A DNA stretch of 64,000 bases from Monosiga brevicollis MX1 (taxonomy: Eukaryota; Opisthokonta; Choanoflagellata; Craspedida; Salpingoecidae): assembly GCF_000002865.3 (NCBI RefSeq), contig NW_001865051.1:499722-563721 (forward strand). The letters are read 5' to 3'. The translations under genes were made by a program, and so were the position numbers. Under the pieces are notes generated by a model. That model ran no database searches, had not been told where the DNA came from, and was given only the letters and a program-made list of their open reading frames with translations. Shown here piece after piece: positions 51,401 to 64,000 of the stretch (its first letter is position 1; each line of letters opens with the position of its first letter).

Positions 51401-51899
51401 GGGGCAAGCACTCGGCCTCCCTGGTCGCGGGCAAGCCCGGTGTGCTGCACGGCACGTTGACCTACCTCTTGCAGGACACGGATGGACAAATCACGGAGAC
51501 GCATAGCATCTCGGCCGGTCTCGACTACCCGGGTGTGGGCCCAGAGCACTCCTTCCTCAAGGATAGTGGCCGAGCCGAGTATGTGGCCATTACGGACAGC
51601 GAGGCCTTGGATGCCTTCAAGCAGTTGTCGCAGCTGGAGGGTATCATCCCAGCTCTCGAGTCGAGCCACGCCGTGGCCTATGGCATGAAGGTGCGTCACG
51701 GCTCTAGACGTTTCGAGTCAACCCGTGTGGGATCTCAGCCATGCGTCCGCTCACGCAAGACCGTATTGTTTCCTTGTGCGGAATGAAATAGTTGGCCAAG
51801 ACGATGAAGCCTGGGCAGCGCGTGCTGGTCAACCTTTCGGGCCGTGGCGATAAGGACATGATGACTGTGGCCAAGGTCATGGGAGTGCAGCTGGATTGA
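48430..51899 (+). CDS. TRP5: Bifunctional tryptophan synthase (alpha-beta fusion)
   Basis: It makes L-tryptophan from indole-3-glycerol phosphate and serine with pyridoxal phosphate. The alpha domain is N-terminal: [29 protein letters not shown], then [20 protein letters not shown] with the catalytic Glu (IIELG) and Asp (SDPLADG), [44 protein letters not shown] and [13 protein letters not shown] linker of roughly 40 residues follows. The beta domain starts near 49960: [53 protein letters not shown] with the PLP-binding Lys in [85 protein letters not shown] (the PLP-phosphate loop), [20 protein letters not shown] and the end AKVMGVQLD (stop 51897-51899). Every catalytic motif is intact over about a dozen exons. 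The alpha-then-beta fusion is the fungal TRP5 arrangement; plants and most bacteria have separate subunits, and animals have lost the pathway. Confidence 0.97.
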
Positions 51900-52538
51900 T
51901 GATTTTACACAGCTGGGCTGACTTCTAATTTACGAAATTAGTGACAATAATCTCTATCGACCAACAATTATCAACACCAGTTCTCAACTATATCTCCTCT
52001 GAGATTTTGAATGATCCAACCCTCAAAAATGTCGATTGACGTATAGTGCTTATCGACCTGTTTCTTTGTTCGCCCTTTTATGGTCTTTGCCCCTTTGCGT
52101 TGACTACAAAGCCACCACCACAAAGCCAAAAGGAGCCTGCTCTCGTTCACTGACTTTTTGACAAAAGAAAATTGAATGCTATTCTTTTGTTTCTTTGTTG
52201 TTTTTCTTCTGGCCCAAGTGCTCATTTTTTCTCTTCTAGTTGGTTCCTTCTCCTCTGCCCCGCCCCTCCCTCCGAGCTGACGGCACAGACCAGACGAGAC
52301 TTGTACGTGGTCCCATGTACCCCGCCGGCTTCACCTTTTTCGATCATCCACACAGGGTTGAGTGTTGGTGTTGGTGATAATGTGGGCTGCACTGGCTGTT
52401 GATGCAGTTTGCTTGGCCCTGCCAAGCGATGCTGCCTGCTTTTCTCGAGTTGCTGATCTTGGCCGCGCTGGCATGTGCATTGCTGGCTCGTCAATGTTCA
52501 TAGGTTTTGAACATTTTCTGAATCTCAAGCCCAGCACG
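51900..52538. other. Spacer between tryptophan synthase and the WW/SH3 gene
   Basis: AT-rich at first (51900-52200, probably the tryptophan synthase 3' untranslated region), then pyrimidine-rich with short GTTGGT runs before the next start codon. I see no coding exon. Confidence 0.6.
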
Positions 52539-53973
52539 ATGGCTGATCGCGAAGCCCAGCTCAAGGAGCTCTCCAAGGGTGCGTTTGGCCATGCGGTTGG
52601 CCCTTTCTTTGGGCGTTCAAATCACTGGTCTAGTCAACCTCTGAGGGCTTTCGCATCAGTTTGAATCCCGAACCAACCCCTCACTCCTGTATCTTGTTTG
52701 TTTGCCCCTGCTCCACCAGGCCGCTCTAAGGCCCCTGCAGCCGACCCCGAGGAAATCAAGCGCCGCAACCTCGAGGCCCTGCAGAAGCGCAAGGCCATGC
52801 TGTCCCAGATGAAGCAGGAGGAGGCGACCCGCCCCCTGCCCGACGGCTGGCGCCGTGTCGAGTCTCGCTCCCGCCCTGGCGAGTTTGTGTACGAAAACAT
52901 TCACACTGAGGAGCGTATCGCCTGGTTCCCCACCGAGGCCGCCAAGGAAGAAGGTGCGTTGCGTTGCGTTGCATAGAGCCACCTGAGTCCCACCCTTGAC
53001 CCACCTCGCCTCGCTTGACTGCCAGGAATTTCCGGCCAGCCGTGTGTTGTCCCCCAGTGCATGGGCTTGCTTGTTTTCTTACCTGACTTCTCCTGGCTGG
53101 ATGCCTCCATTAGCCCAAGCTGCCCTGGTGCCGCAGAATGCTGCTGCTGACAAGAAGGCTGAGCTGAAGAAGAAGAACCTCGAGGCTCTGCAGAAGCGCA
53201 AGGCCAAGCAGGCCGAGCAAAAGCAGGCTGAGGCCAACCTCGAGCTGCCGGAGGGCTGGAAGCGCTCGGAGAGCCGCTCTCGCCCTGGAGAAGTTGTCTA
53301 CGAGAACACATTCACCGGCGAGCGTCAGGCATGGTTCCCCGATGCCCCCGCCGTTGACCCCAGCATGTCAGAGGAGGACAAGAAGAAGGCGGCCCTCAAG
53401 GAGAAGAACCGCCAGGCGCTTGAAGCCCGCAAGGCCAAGCTGGCGGCCAAGAAGGCTGATGAAGCCACTCGTCCCCTGCCCAAGGGCTGGCGCCGCGTTG
53501 AGTCGCGCTCGCGCCCCGGCGAGTTTGTGTATGAAAACGAGTACACGGACGAGCGCATTGCCTGGTTCCCCGAGGAGCCTGCCGAGCCCCCGCTCCCCGA
53601 GGGCTGGCGCAAGGTCGAATCTCGCACCTACCCCGGCGAGTTTGTCTACGAAAACATGTACACACTCGACCGCCAGGCATGGTTCCCCGAGGGCCCCGCG
53701 CCCAAGGAGCCGGTCGAGGAGGCCCCCGAAAAGCGTACCGAGGCTCAGCTCAGCCAGCTCAAGCAAGCGGCGCCTGCCGTGGACGTCATTTGCAAGGCGC
53801 GTGCCCTGTACGAGTACACGGCCGAGAACCGTGACGAGGAGATTGACCTGCTGGAGGGCGATGTCATTGCGGTCGAGTACAAGGCTGACAACGGCTGGTG
53901 GGTCGGTATCAACACCCGCACCCAGCGCAACGGTATCTTCCCCGGTACCTACGTGGAGGAGCTCCCCAACTAA
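52539..53973 (+). CDS. Four WW-like domains plus C-terminal SH3 protein
   Basis: Three exons give about 377 residues from the ATG at 52539 (MADREAQLKELSK). There are four copies of a 32-residue WW-type module: LPDGWRRVESRSRPGEFVYE (about 52-83), LPEGWKRSESRSRPGEVVYE (136-167), LPKGWRRVESRSRPGEFVYE (213-244) and LPEGWRKVESRTYPGEFVYE (252-283). Each ends in a -ER-AWFP or -DRQAWFP strip that supplies the second Trp and Pro. The first three are preceded by a charged helix related to KKKNLEALQKRKAK, so the repeat unit is helix plus WW. The SH3 domain (about 320-375) reads ARALYEYTAENRDEEIDLLE, NGWWVGINTRTQRNGIFPGT, YVEELPN. WW domains bind proline motifs and SH3 domains bind PxxP, so this looks like a cytoplasmic scaffold. 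The double-Arg/Ser loop before PGE is longer than in standard WW domains. I know no animal protein with this exact order. Confidence 0.94.
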
Positions 53974-55047
53974 GGCTTTGGTCATTGACCATTGGTGTCG
54001 AGGGGTTTTGAGAAGCGGTCCAACTGGCATTCATGATGTCTCTTGCCATGCATCGTGCTGGCCACCTGCTTCTTTTTTCCTTTGCTTCTCGCCAAGCTGC
54101 GTTGGTGGTTGCATTTTTGCCTTTCCTGTGTTTTCTTTTTTCTTGTTTTGCCCTTTCTCGTTAACGAGCCAGCAGCGCCGGCTCACATGTCCCTTTCCGG
54201 TCTTGCTTTTCTCTGTTGTTTTCTTGTCATGTGTGTGCCGCTTGTCGGATTGCAACAACTCATTCCTTTTATCCTTTTTTTTTCCTCCCTGAAATGGTTG
54301 TTTTCCACGACCATGATTGTGCTTTCGGCTTGGAGTGAGCCACAACAATGTGTGCACAAACCCCGGGCTGGTTGTTGGTTGGGTTGAAAACTGCTTGAAT
54401 TGAACAGAAACTAAGCTCGGCGATGTTATAGTCTGCACGTGTTGGGCATTCACGCGTTTGAGCAGGGCGACTGCTGCATGTACATGCACAACCTTTTTTT
54501 TTTTTTCTTTCTTGTTTTTGGATGGATTGAAAGATTCGAAGCACCAAACATCGAAAGGGGTGGCTCTGAACAAGCCATGGTAATGATCAAAAACACATCA
54601 AGAAGAAGAATGAAGAAAAAGAAGGGCACACACACGCACACGCACACATACACATCTTGCCACGACGCATCCGCCCTCGGGCCGGGCATGAGCCGAGCAA
54701 ATAAGTAGCACATGAAGTGTACCATTGCCTCAGAAGCCGATCCGACCATACAACGCGTCTCGCCAACAACGTGCGCCTCAGACGCTGCCTCGCCCTGTGG
54801 AGCGGACGAAGTCCGCGCACCGGAGAGGCTGTGCGGTCGTCATCGCAAGGAGAAGCGTTGGCAAAAGAGAGGGGTGTGTCTGCGTGGTGGGGGAAGGCCA
54901 TGACTCGCCACAGCGAAGAAGGATGGAAAGCCAATGGCCACAAATCCAAGCACGTGTACAAAGCAGGAAAGTACACTAAAATAATAATAGCTCTTCAAGC
55001 ACTGGGCGCAATCATGAACCCAGGGTCTTGATTCCCTGATAGGGTGC
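53974..55047. other. Convergent spacer, about 1 kb
   Basis: The WW/SH3 gene and the secreted golvesin-like gene end toward each other. The left half is T-rich, with runs at about 54281-54290 and 54491-54510, probably a long 3' untranslated region. A CA-rich patch lies at about 54625-54655. I see no gene or RNA structure. Confidence 0.6.
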
Positions 55048-57263
55048 TTAGTACTTGGGCAGGCAGCGGCAGACCTTGCACTCGCCCTCGTACACCTCGC
55101 GCATCTCAGCATCAGGCTTGCAGCTGCAAAAGGATAATAAAGCAAATTCAATCGTAAGCGGAACGCGTGTTTTCAACGTGAAGCGAGCGATGAGGGCCCA
55201 GCGATGAGAAGAGGCCATTTGGACATACCGGCGGGGGGAGACCGTGCAAGGGTTCTCGACGCAGGGCGTGGTGGTGGTGGTGACGGGTGCAGCCTGAGTG
55301 GTGGTGGTGGTGCTGGCGGGAGCAGCCTGGGTGGTGGTTGTCGTTGTCTCAGGGCGACCCTGAGTGGTGGTGGTGGTGCTGGCGGGAGCAGCCTGAGTGG
55401 TGGTCGTCGTTGTCTCAGGGCGACCCTGGGTGGTGGTGGACGTGGTGGGGTTGTAAGAGTCGGCCTTGCAAGAGCAAGTGAGGCAACCATTGTTGTCATA
55501 TGCGTCCTCGGGGTAGCTACCCGGCTTGCAGTTGCATGGGCGGTAGGTAGGGCAGGTAGGACCGGCCTGGGTGGTGGTGGTGGTGGTGGTGGTAACGGGA
55601 GCAGCCTGAGTAGTGGTGGTCGTCTCGGGGCGGCCCTGAGTGGTGGTGGTGGTGGTAACGGGAGCAGCCTGAGTAGTGGTAGTCGTCTCGGGGCGGCCCT
55701 GAGTGGTGGTGGTGGTAGTGGTTACAGGGGCCTGGGTCGTGGTGACCGAGGTGGGCCCAGACCCGGCAAGGCGGCAACCGCAAGTGTAGCACGAGTTGCG
55801 GTCAAAGAAGTAGTAGACCTCAGCATTGGGTTTGCATCGGCACTCGGTGCGCACATCGGAGCAGGGGTCCCCAGCCGTGGTAGTGGTGGTCACGGGTGCC
55901 TGAGTGGTGGTGGTGGTGGTCACAGAGGCCTGGGTGGTGGTGGTAGTGGTGGCGGGGTTTTGGCTGACCGAGCGGGTGGTTGCAGGAGCTTGGGTGGTGG
56001 TAACGGTGGGCTCGAGGGTAGCGGGCAAAAGGGCACGGCATTCATCCTCGCAGTCGTTCTGGATCAGCTTGCAAGTCACGCGGCAGAGGAAGTTGTCCTC
56101 GCCCTTGGGGCCGCAGTTGGAACGGCAGGCAATTGATGCCAGACCGCATTCGTACAGGCAATCCTCAATGGGCTGCATTGTCACCTCCTCCGTGGTCGGG
56201 GCCATGGTGGTGGTGGTAGTCGTGGAGGAAGTGGTGGTGGAGGTGGAGGTGGTGGAAGTGGTAGAGGTGGTGGTGGTTGAGGTGGTGGTGGTTGAGGTGG
56301 TGGTGGTTGAGGTGGTGGTGGTGGTGGTGGTGGTGGTGGGCTCCTCCGTGGTGGGGGCCTCCTCGGTGGTGGGAGCCTCAGTGGTGGCCTCGCAAGCCAC
56401 ACGCTCAAAGCGAACGGCATCGGCGGCTACCAGGCGGTTTGCGGCGGCGTTTTCGGTGGTGATCATGACGTACTCGCGATCGTTTCCGCCCTGGAAGGGG
56501 TAAGTACCAATGTATTGCCACGCGCTGTCAATGTCCGCGCCGGAGCTGGCACGGGCGGTTTGGTCCACGCGGAGGGCATCAAGACCACCGTTGTACTGAA
56601 TCTCGACGGGGGCACGGGCCGTGTTGAAAGGGGAGCGGCCGTAGCTGATGTACACGTGGTAATCACCGCCGGCCACAAAGGCGGCAGAGAAGCGCACGTA
56701 TTGGCGGCGACTGTTGTGGAAGCGGTTGTTAATGTAGCTGTTGCCACGGAAGTCAAAGCCATCGTTGGTGTGCAGCCAGGTACCGCTGACCGTGGCCTCG
56801 CCGCGCTCGGTCTCCATAATGATCTTGTCCTCGAGGCACAAGTTGAAGGGAGCGAGGGGGTCACGGCCGTTCAGCTGCTCACGCAAGGTGGCGCGAGCCG
56901 AGCATGTGTTGGGGTAGTCAGATTGGCACAGGGCAGTGTCGGGGCGAAGGCTGGGGTGCATGGCACCACACACGTCTGCTGGCATATAAAAGTCGGTGGA
57001 CATGCAGCACTGTGACAGCCGCGCAAGCAAGGGCATGGCGGGATCAAAAAGAGCGTGAGTTTGGCGAGCCCTCGACTGTTTGAGAAAATAGTAAGAGGAT
57101 ACACCACACACTGGCCGGTTCCATGCAGCGCAGGGTGGGGAAGCTGTTGCATCGCACGCACCGACTTGTAGAAGGTGTCGAGGCCTTCCACTTCGCACTC
57201 GGAGAGGAGCGCATTGGCCGTGCCAAGAGCGACGACGGCAACCACAAAGATGGAACGCATCAT
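55048..57263 (-). CDS. Secreted protein: golvesin-like domain, Thr-rich stalk, Cys-repeat modules
   Basis: The start is the first of two ATGs (57261-57263), giving the signal peptide MMRSIFVVAVVALGTANA. A cysteine-containing segment follows (STDFYMPADVCGAMHPSLRP, CQSDYPNTCSARATLREQLN). Next is a domain of about 135 residues resembling the golvesin/xanthan-lyase C-terminal carbohydrate-binding-like fold: GEATVSGTWLHTNDGFDFRG, QYVRFSAAFVAGGDYHVYIS, PVEIQYNGGLDALRVDQTAR, SAWQYIGTYPFQG and LVAADAVRFERV. A long Thr/Glu/Pro stretch (about 56190-56400) leads to a Cys-rich block (CLYECGLASIACRSNCGPKG). Mucin-like TTTTTQAP repeats then alternate with three related modules of the form CxCKPxA/G...CxxCxC (CRCKPNAEVYYFFDRNSCYT, CNCKPGSYPEDAYDNNGCLT, CSCKPDAEMREVYEGECKVC). 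It ends CRCLPKY at TAA 55048-55050. There is no transmembrane segment. An extracellular coat or matrix role is likely (inference). Confidence 0.87.
55260..56350. repeat. Coding GGTGGT minisatellites (Thr-rich stalk)
   Basis: Several blocks of imperfect tandem repeats on the plus strand (GGTGGT and longer units such as about 75 bp at 55270-55440 and 55600-55730) encode poly-threonine and QAP/GRPE units on the minus strand. Adjacent copies are nearly identical, which points to recent unequal exchange and likely length variation between strains. Confidence 0.9.
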
Positions 57264-58711
57264 GGTGGCGGGTTGAGAAACAAGATGGCAAGAAAGGTGT
57301 CAAGAGATCCCTATCGATGGCACCAGAGGCGACAGGCACAAGTCAATGGCGCCCTCGCATGACGAGGGAAGGAACAATGGTTGATTTGGTACAAACCTGT
57401 GCGGCAGGAGACTGGGAAAAGAGCCCAAATCTGTGAAGCTATCAAAGCAAGATCCCTCTTCAAGGATCGCTGAAGGCTTCAACTGGGAAAGGGCGGAGGG
57501 ATGTGACGTCCGATCGACTCTCTAGTGGAGTCAGTTGGCTGGGTCACGAGCACACAGGGATGCACCTTCTCGAGAAGATGTCTTGACTAAAATGCCACTC
57601 GAGTGACCAGCCCGGGGTGCAGTGATCGGGCTTGCCCCCCTGGCTACCGCTGCAGAGCAACGGGAAGGCCATTGCCCTGATGCACAATACAGCTTCCAGG
57701 GGCGTGCAAGGGCGGGAGGCCATGCTGGTGCCTGTGCATATGCCTTTGTGTGTGGGCATGCGTGCGAACGCCTTGCATGTTTCCTCTCGGGCGGGGCCGG
57801 CCGCGGAGCTGATGCGAGAAAAAAATTGTCATGTTGTTGGGCGACCGTCGTGCCGGAATGGCGCTCCTCGGAAACTCCGAACCGTGTTGCCGTGGGCGTT
57901 GCATAGTGATGCGTGCGACCAACCAGCGACAATTGGACACCGGTGTCTGCAACTATGACTGGTGGATGCAGGCAGCACCGGCTTGAGGAATCCGTGCAGT
58001 CCTGCAAACGGCGTACAAAATGCCAACCACGACCCACGACCTTTTATGCTTGCAAACTTTGTCTCGTGTGTGAGTGTGCAAGCTTGAGGGCACTGACCGC
58101 CACGAAGGCTTGCATTCACCAATGCCCATGCGGTCTGGTCGTGCCTGGTGCGCCTATCCCTCGGGGAACGTGAGCCTTAACCTGCAACCCGGCCAGCGGA
58201 CACATGGGTGAGCATGCATGTATGCATAGTATGTCCTATGTTTAAAAAAGAGGACAAATGCTGAATGTGGAATGAGAGCCTGCACCTGTGGAAACGCACC
58301 CATGGCACGTCGATTTCGAGGCCATTCTTGCCAGCCATACGCCGGCCATTGGGGGGGTGGCTGCTTCTTCAGGCTGGGGCAAGGAAGCTTGACATGCCAC
58401 ACGGCGTGATCCCAGGTCCATGGGCAAGAGGTGAGGACTCGAGGGCCCAGCAAGAACATTTTTTGGCAGTGGCAAGCAAAGGCATGCCAGAGCGTCGTCA
58501 CTTTCCCACTCCTCCACCAGCATACCAGACCGTCGTCACCTTGATATCCCCTAAACCACCCTTCTCAACCCATACCAAGTGTACAGTGCATGCCAAATTT
58601 GGAGGCGTTGGGAGAGGGATGGCAAGATTGAATCTACAATCAGCTCTTTGCGACCTCTGCGCCAGGCAGGTCACGTCGCTTGATTTGACGCCAACGACAA
58701 GGGTATGAAAC
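57264..58711. other. Spacer of 1.4 kb between two minus-strand genes
   Basis: This is the largest gene-free stretch in the window. It should hold the promoter of the secreted-protein gene and the 3' end of the DUF2009 gene. Its open frames on both strands lack family resemblance and conflict with each other. I see no repeat or RNA gene. Confidence 0.55.
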
Positions 58712-62712
<4,001 letters not shown>

Positions 62713-63017
62713 CCAGCGCCCAAATCACCAAGACAAGACACGAAGAAACTGGCCCTTCCCTTGCTGACGCTTGGACGTGGGCATGTGAGTGAGTGTGTCT
62801 CTTCTCTCTTCTCTCTTCTCTCTTCTCTCTTCTCTCTTCTCTCTTCTCTCTTCTCTCTTCTCTCTTCTCTCTTCTCTCTTCTCTTCTCTCTTCTCTCTTC
62901 TCTCTTCTCTCTTCTCTCTTCTCTCTTCTCTCTTCTCTCTTCTCTCTTTCGAGTTTCAACAACCGTCACTGGGTTTGTCAGCTGGAGTGTACTCACTCTT
63001 ACTTAACTTCAACGGGG
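62713..63017. other. Divergent spacer with TCTCTTC tandem repeat
   Basis: The two start codons lie only 305 bp apart and face away from each other. Nearly half of this space (about 62798-62948) is a heptanucleotide CTCTCTT tandem repeat, so the shared promoter region is very small or includes the repeat itself. Confidence 0.8.
62798..62948. repeat. (TCTCTTC)n tandem repeat
   Basis: About 21 near-perfect copies of a 7-bp pyrimidine unit, with one shortened unit near 62880. It is pure polypyrimidine on the plus strand and so could form triplex DNA. Confidence 0.97.
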
Positions 63018-64000
63018 ATGATGGCGTTGCCGTTGGGATCGCGGCCAACAGCGCGGCGAACGCTTCGGCAGCGGTTTTCGCTACGAGTGCGACAGACGGA
63101 AAGCGATCCCCTCTTGACGTTGATAAAGGAAGCACCGCATCTTGCGGTGACGGATGTTGCCCTTCGATTGGTAGAGCTGACGGCTGAGCGACCCGATGCT
63201 TTGGCCGCCAAGCTTTGGTTGCGTGAGCTGGTTCTAGAGCAACCCCAACTGGCACCCGACAGTGATGCTTATCTGCCTGCCCGCCTGATTCGGGAGCTCC
63301 GCGATGCCCCCGAGCAACTCGTCCTTAATGCGATGCGGCAAATGAGCGAGGGATCTGCCAAGATCCCGCAGCTGCAGGCCGCCCGTCTCGTGACACAGCA
63401 TCACCGCCGCCTAGCTGCTCCTGCCGCCATCCTCAGTGTGCTTCGGGAACATGCCGCCCTCAGTGAGGCGTGGGCCTTGCGCATGTTGGGATTGCAGTTG
63501 CTAGACCATGAGCACGGTGCCGAGGCAGCCCGTGTCCTTGATCTCAAGGCCGATGAGCCTCTCACGGCGGGCTTTGACATGCTTCAGCAGGCTGCGCACC
63601 TCCAACATGCCACAGCCATGACGGCGCTAGCGCGCTGCCATGAACTCGGCATTGGCACGCGCTCCAACCTCGATGAGGCTTTGGCTTGGCTCGAGTCGGC
63701 AGCCGATCTTGCTGAGCCCATAGCTGCACACCGCCTGGCCGTGCTTCTCGGAAAATCCTCGGAACCCCGGTCCACTCGTGAGGCGAACGAAACACAGCCG
63801 CCGCAGCGGGATCAGGCTGTACCGGATCGCATTGTGGCGTTGCTGTGCGCATCCGCCGCCAAAGGCCTTCCCGAGGCACAAGTGGAACTTGGCGTGCGCG
63901 CCTATCGGGGCCTCGAGGCCCCGACCCTTGCACTGCTGGCCTTGGATGACATTGGGCTGGAAGACAGCTTGCCTGAGCGCATTGCTCGCGAAGCACCAGC
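63018..64000 (+). CDS. Sel1/TPR-like repeat protein, N-terminal part (runs off the window)
   Basis: An open frame without any stop runs from the first of two ATGs (63018, MMALPLGSRPTARRTLRQRF) to the right edge, about 327 codons with no intron. The first 30 residues are Arg-rich and acid-poor, like a mitochondrial presequence. The rest is helical: VALRLVELTAERPDALAAKL, IPQLQAARLVTQHHRRLAAP, AWALRMLGLQLLDHEHGAEA. It has clear Sel1-like repeats such as ATAMTALARCHELGIGTRSN followed by LDEALAWLESAADLAEPIAA, and GLPEAQVELGVRAYRG. Sel1 repeats usually scaffold protein complexes. The product cannot be named without the 3' part. It lies head-to-head with the DUF2009 gene. Confidence 0.78.
   Translation, partial: MMALPLGSRPTARRTLRQRFSLRVRQTESDPLLTLIKEAPHLAVTDVALRLVELTAERPDALAAKLWLRELVLEQPQLAPDSDAYLPARLIRELRDAPEQLVLNAMRQMSEGSAKIPQLQAARLVTQHHRRLAAPAAILSVLREHAALSEAWALRMLGLQLLDHEHGAEAARVLDLKADEPLTAGFDMLQQAAHLQHATAMTALARCHELGIGTRSNLDEALAWLESAADLAEPIAAHRLAVLLGKSSEPRSTREANETQPPQRDQAVPDRIVALLCASAAKGLPEAQVELGVRAYRGLEAPTLALLALDDIGLEDSLPERIAREAP

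Noticed and set aside
57531-58501. Several 90-170 codon frames in the 1.4-kb spacer
   Set aside because: They overlap each other on both strands, have no splice-compatible partners and show no family resemblance or typical composition.
62798-62948. Regular repeats resembling a CRISPR array
   Set aside because: The units are 7-bp tandem copies with no unique spacers, in a eukaryotic gene-dense region.

Overview
The window looks like nuclear DNA from a choanoflagellate, most like the compact genome of Monosiga brevicollis. This is an inference, not an identification. The reasons are: about twenty densely packed protein genes, each broken by short GT-AG introns of roughly 80-250 bp; introns and spacers filled with (GT)n, (CT)n, poly-A/T and other simple repeats; animal-type domain proteins (drebrin-like/Abp1, annexin, gelsolin, TRAF7, an ankyrin PP1-targeting subunit, WW and SH3 proteins); flagellar genes (DNAI7, DYNLT2B); and genes animals lack, namely a fused tryptophan synthase and a DUF2009 protein. 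Two sequencing gaps (12266-12315 and 43946-44013) mark a draft assembly. I see no tRNA, rRNA, CRISPR array, transposon or virus-like element.

Layout. 0.5-10 kb: a cytoskeleton and membrane block with a drebrin-like protein (-), a small intronless protein with an MGGC acylation start (+), a four-repeat annexin (-) and a three-repeat gelsolin/severin (-). 10.8-19.1 kb: a mostly flagellar block with DNAI7/CASC1 (+), a leucine-rich-repeat protein (-) and the dynein light chain DYNLT2B (+). 19.8-36.4 kb: a transportin-3/importin-13 type karyopherin (+), a dithiol glutaredoxin with a possible myristoylation signal (-), a long coiled-coil protein (+), an NmrA-like Rossmann protein (-), mitochondrial ribosomal protein L1 (+) and an unrecognised membrane protein (-). 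37.1-57.3 kb: a TRAF7-like RING/WD40 protein with a very long tail (+), a two-SH3 protein (-), a small UBA-like protein (+), a PPP1R16-like ankyrin protein (+), bifunctional tryptophan synthase (+), a four-WW plus SH3 protein (+) and a secreted golvesin-like/threonine-rich/cysteine-rich protein (-). 58.7-64 kb: a B-box plus DUF2009 protein (-) and the start of a Sel1-repeat protein (+) that runs off the right edge.

There is no operon. Genes alternate in orientation, with head-to-head pairs 0.3-1 kb apart and tail-to-tail pairs as little as about 20-300 bp apart. Functions seem largely independent, apart from the loose cytoskeletal/flagellar grouping on the left. Exon joins were read by hand from frame, splice sites and family conservation, so start and stop calls are firmer than every internal boundary. 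The best candidates for undescribed biology are the 4xWW-SH3 protein, the golvesin/Cys-repeat secreted protein, the B-box-DUF2009 fusion, the TRAF7 tail and the unknown membrane protein.
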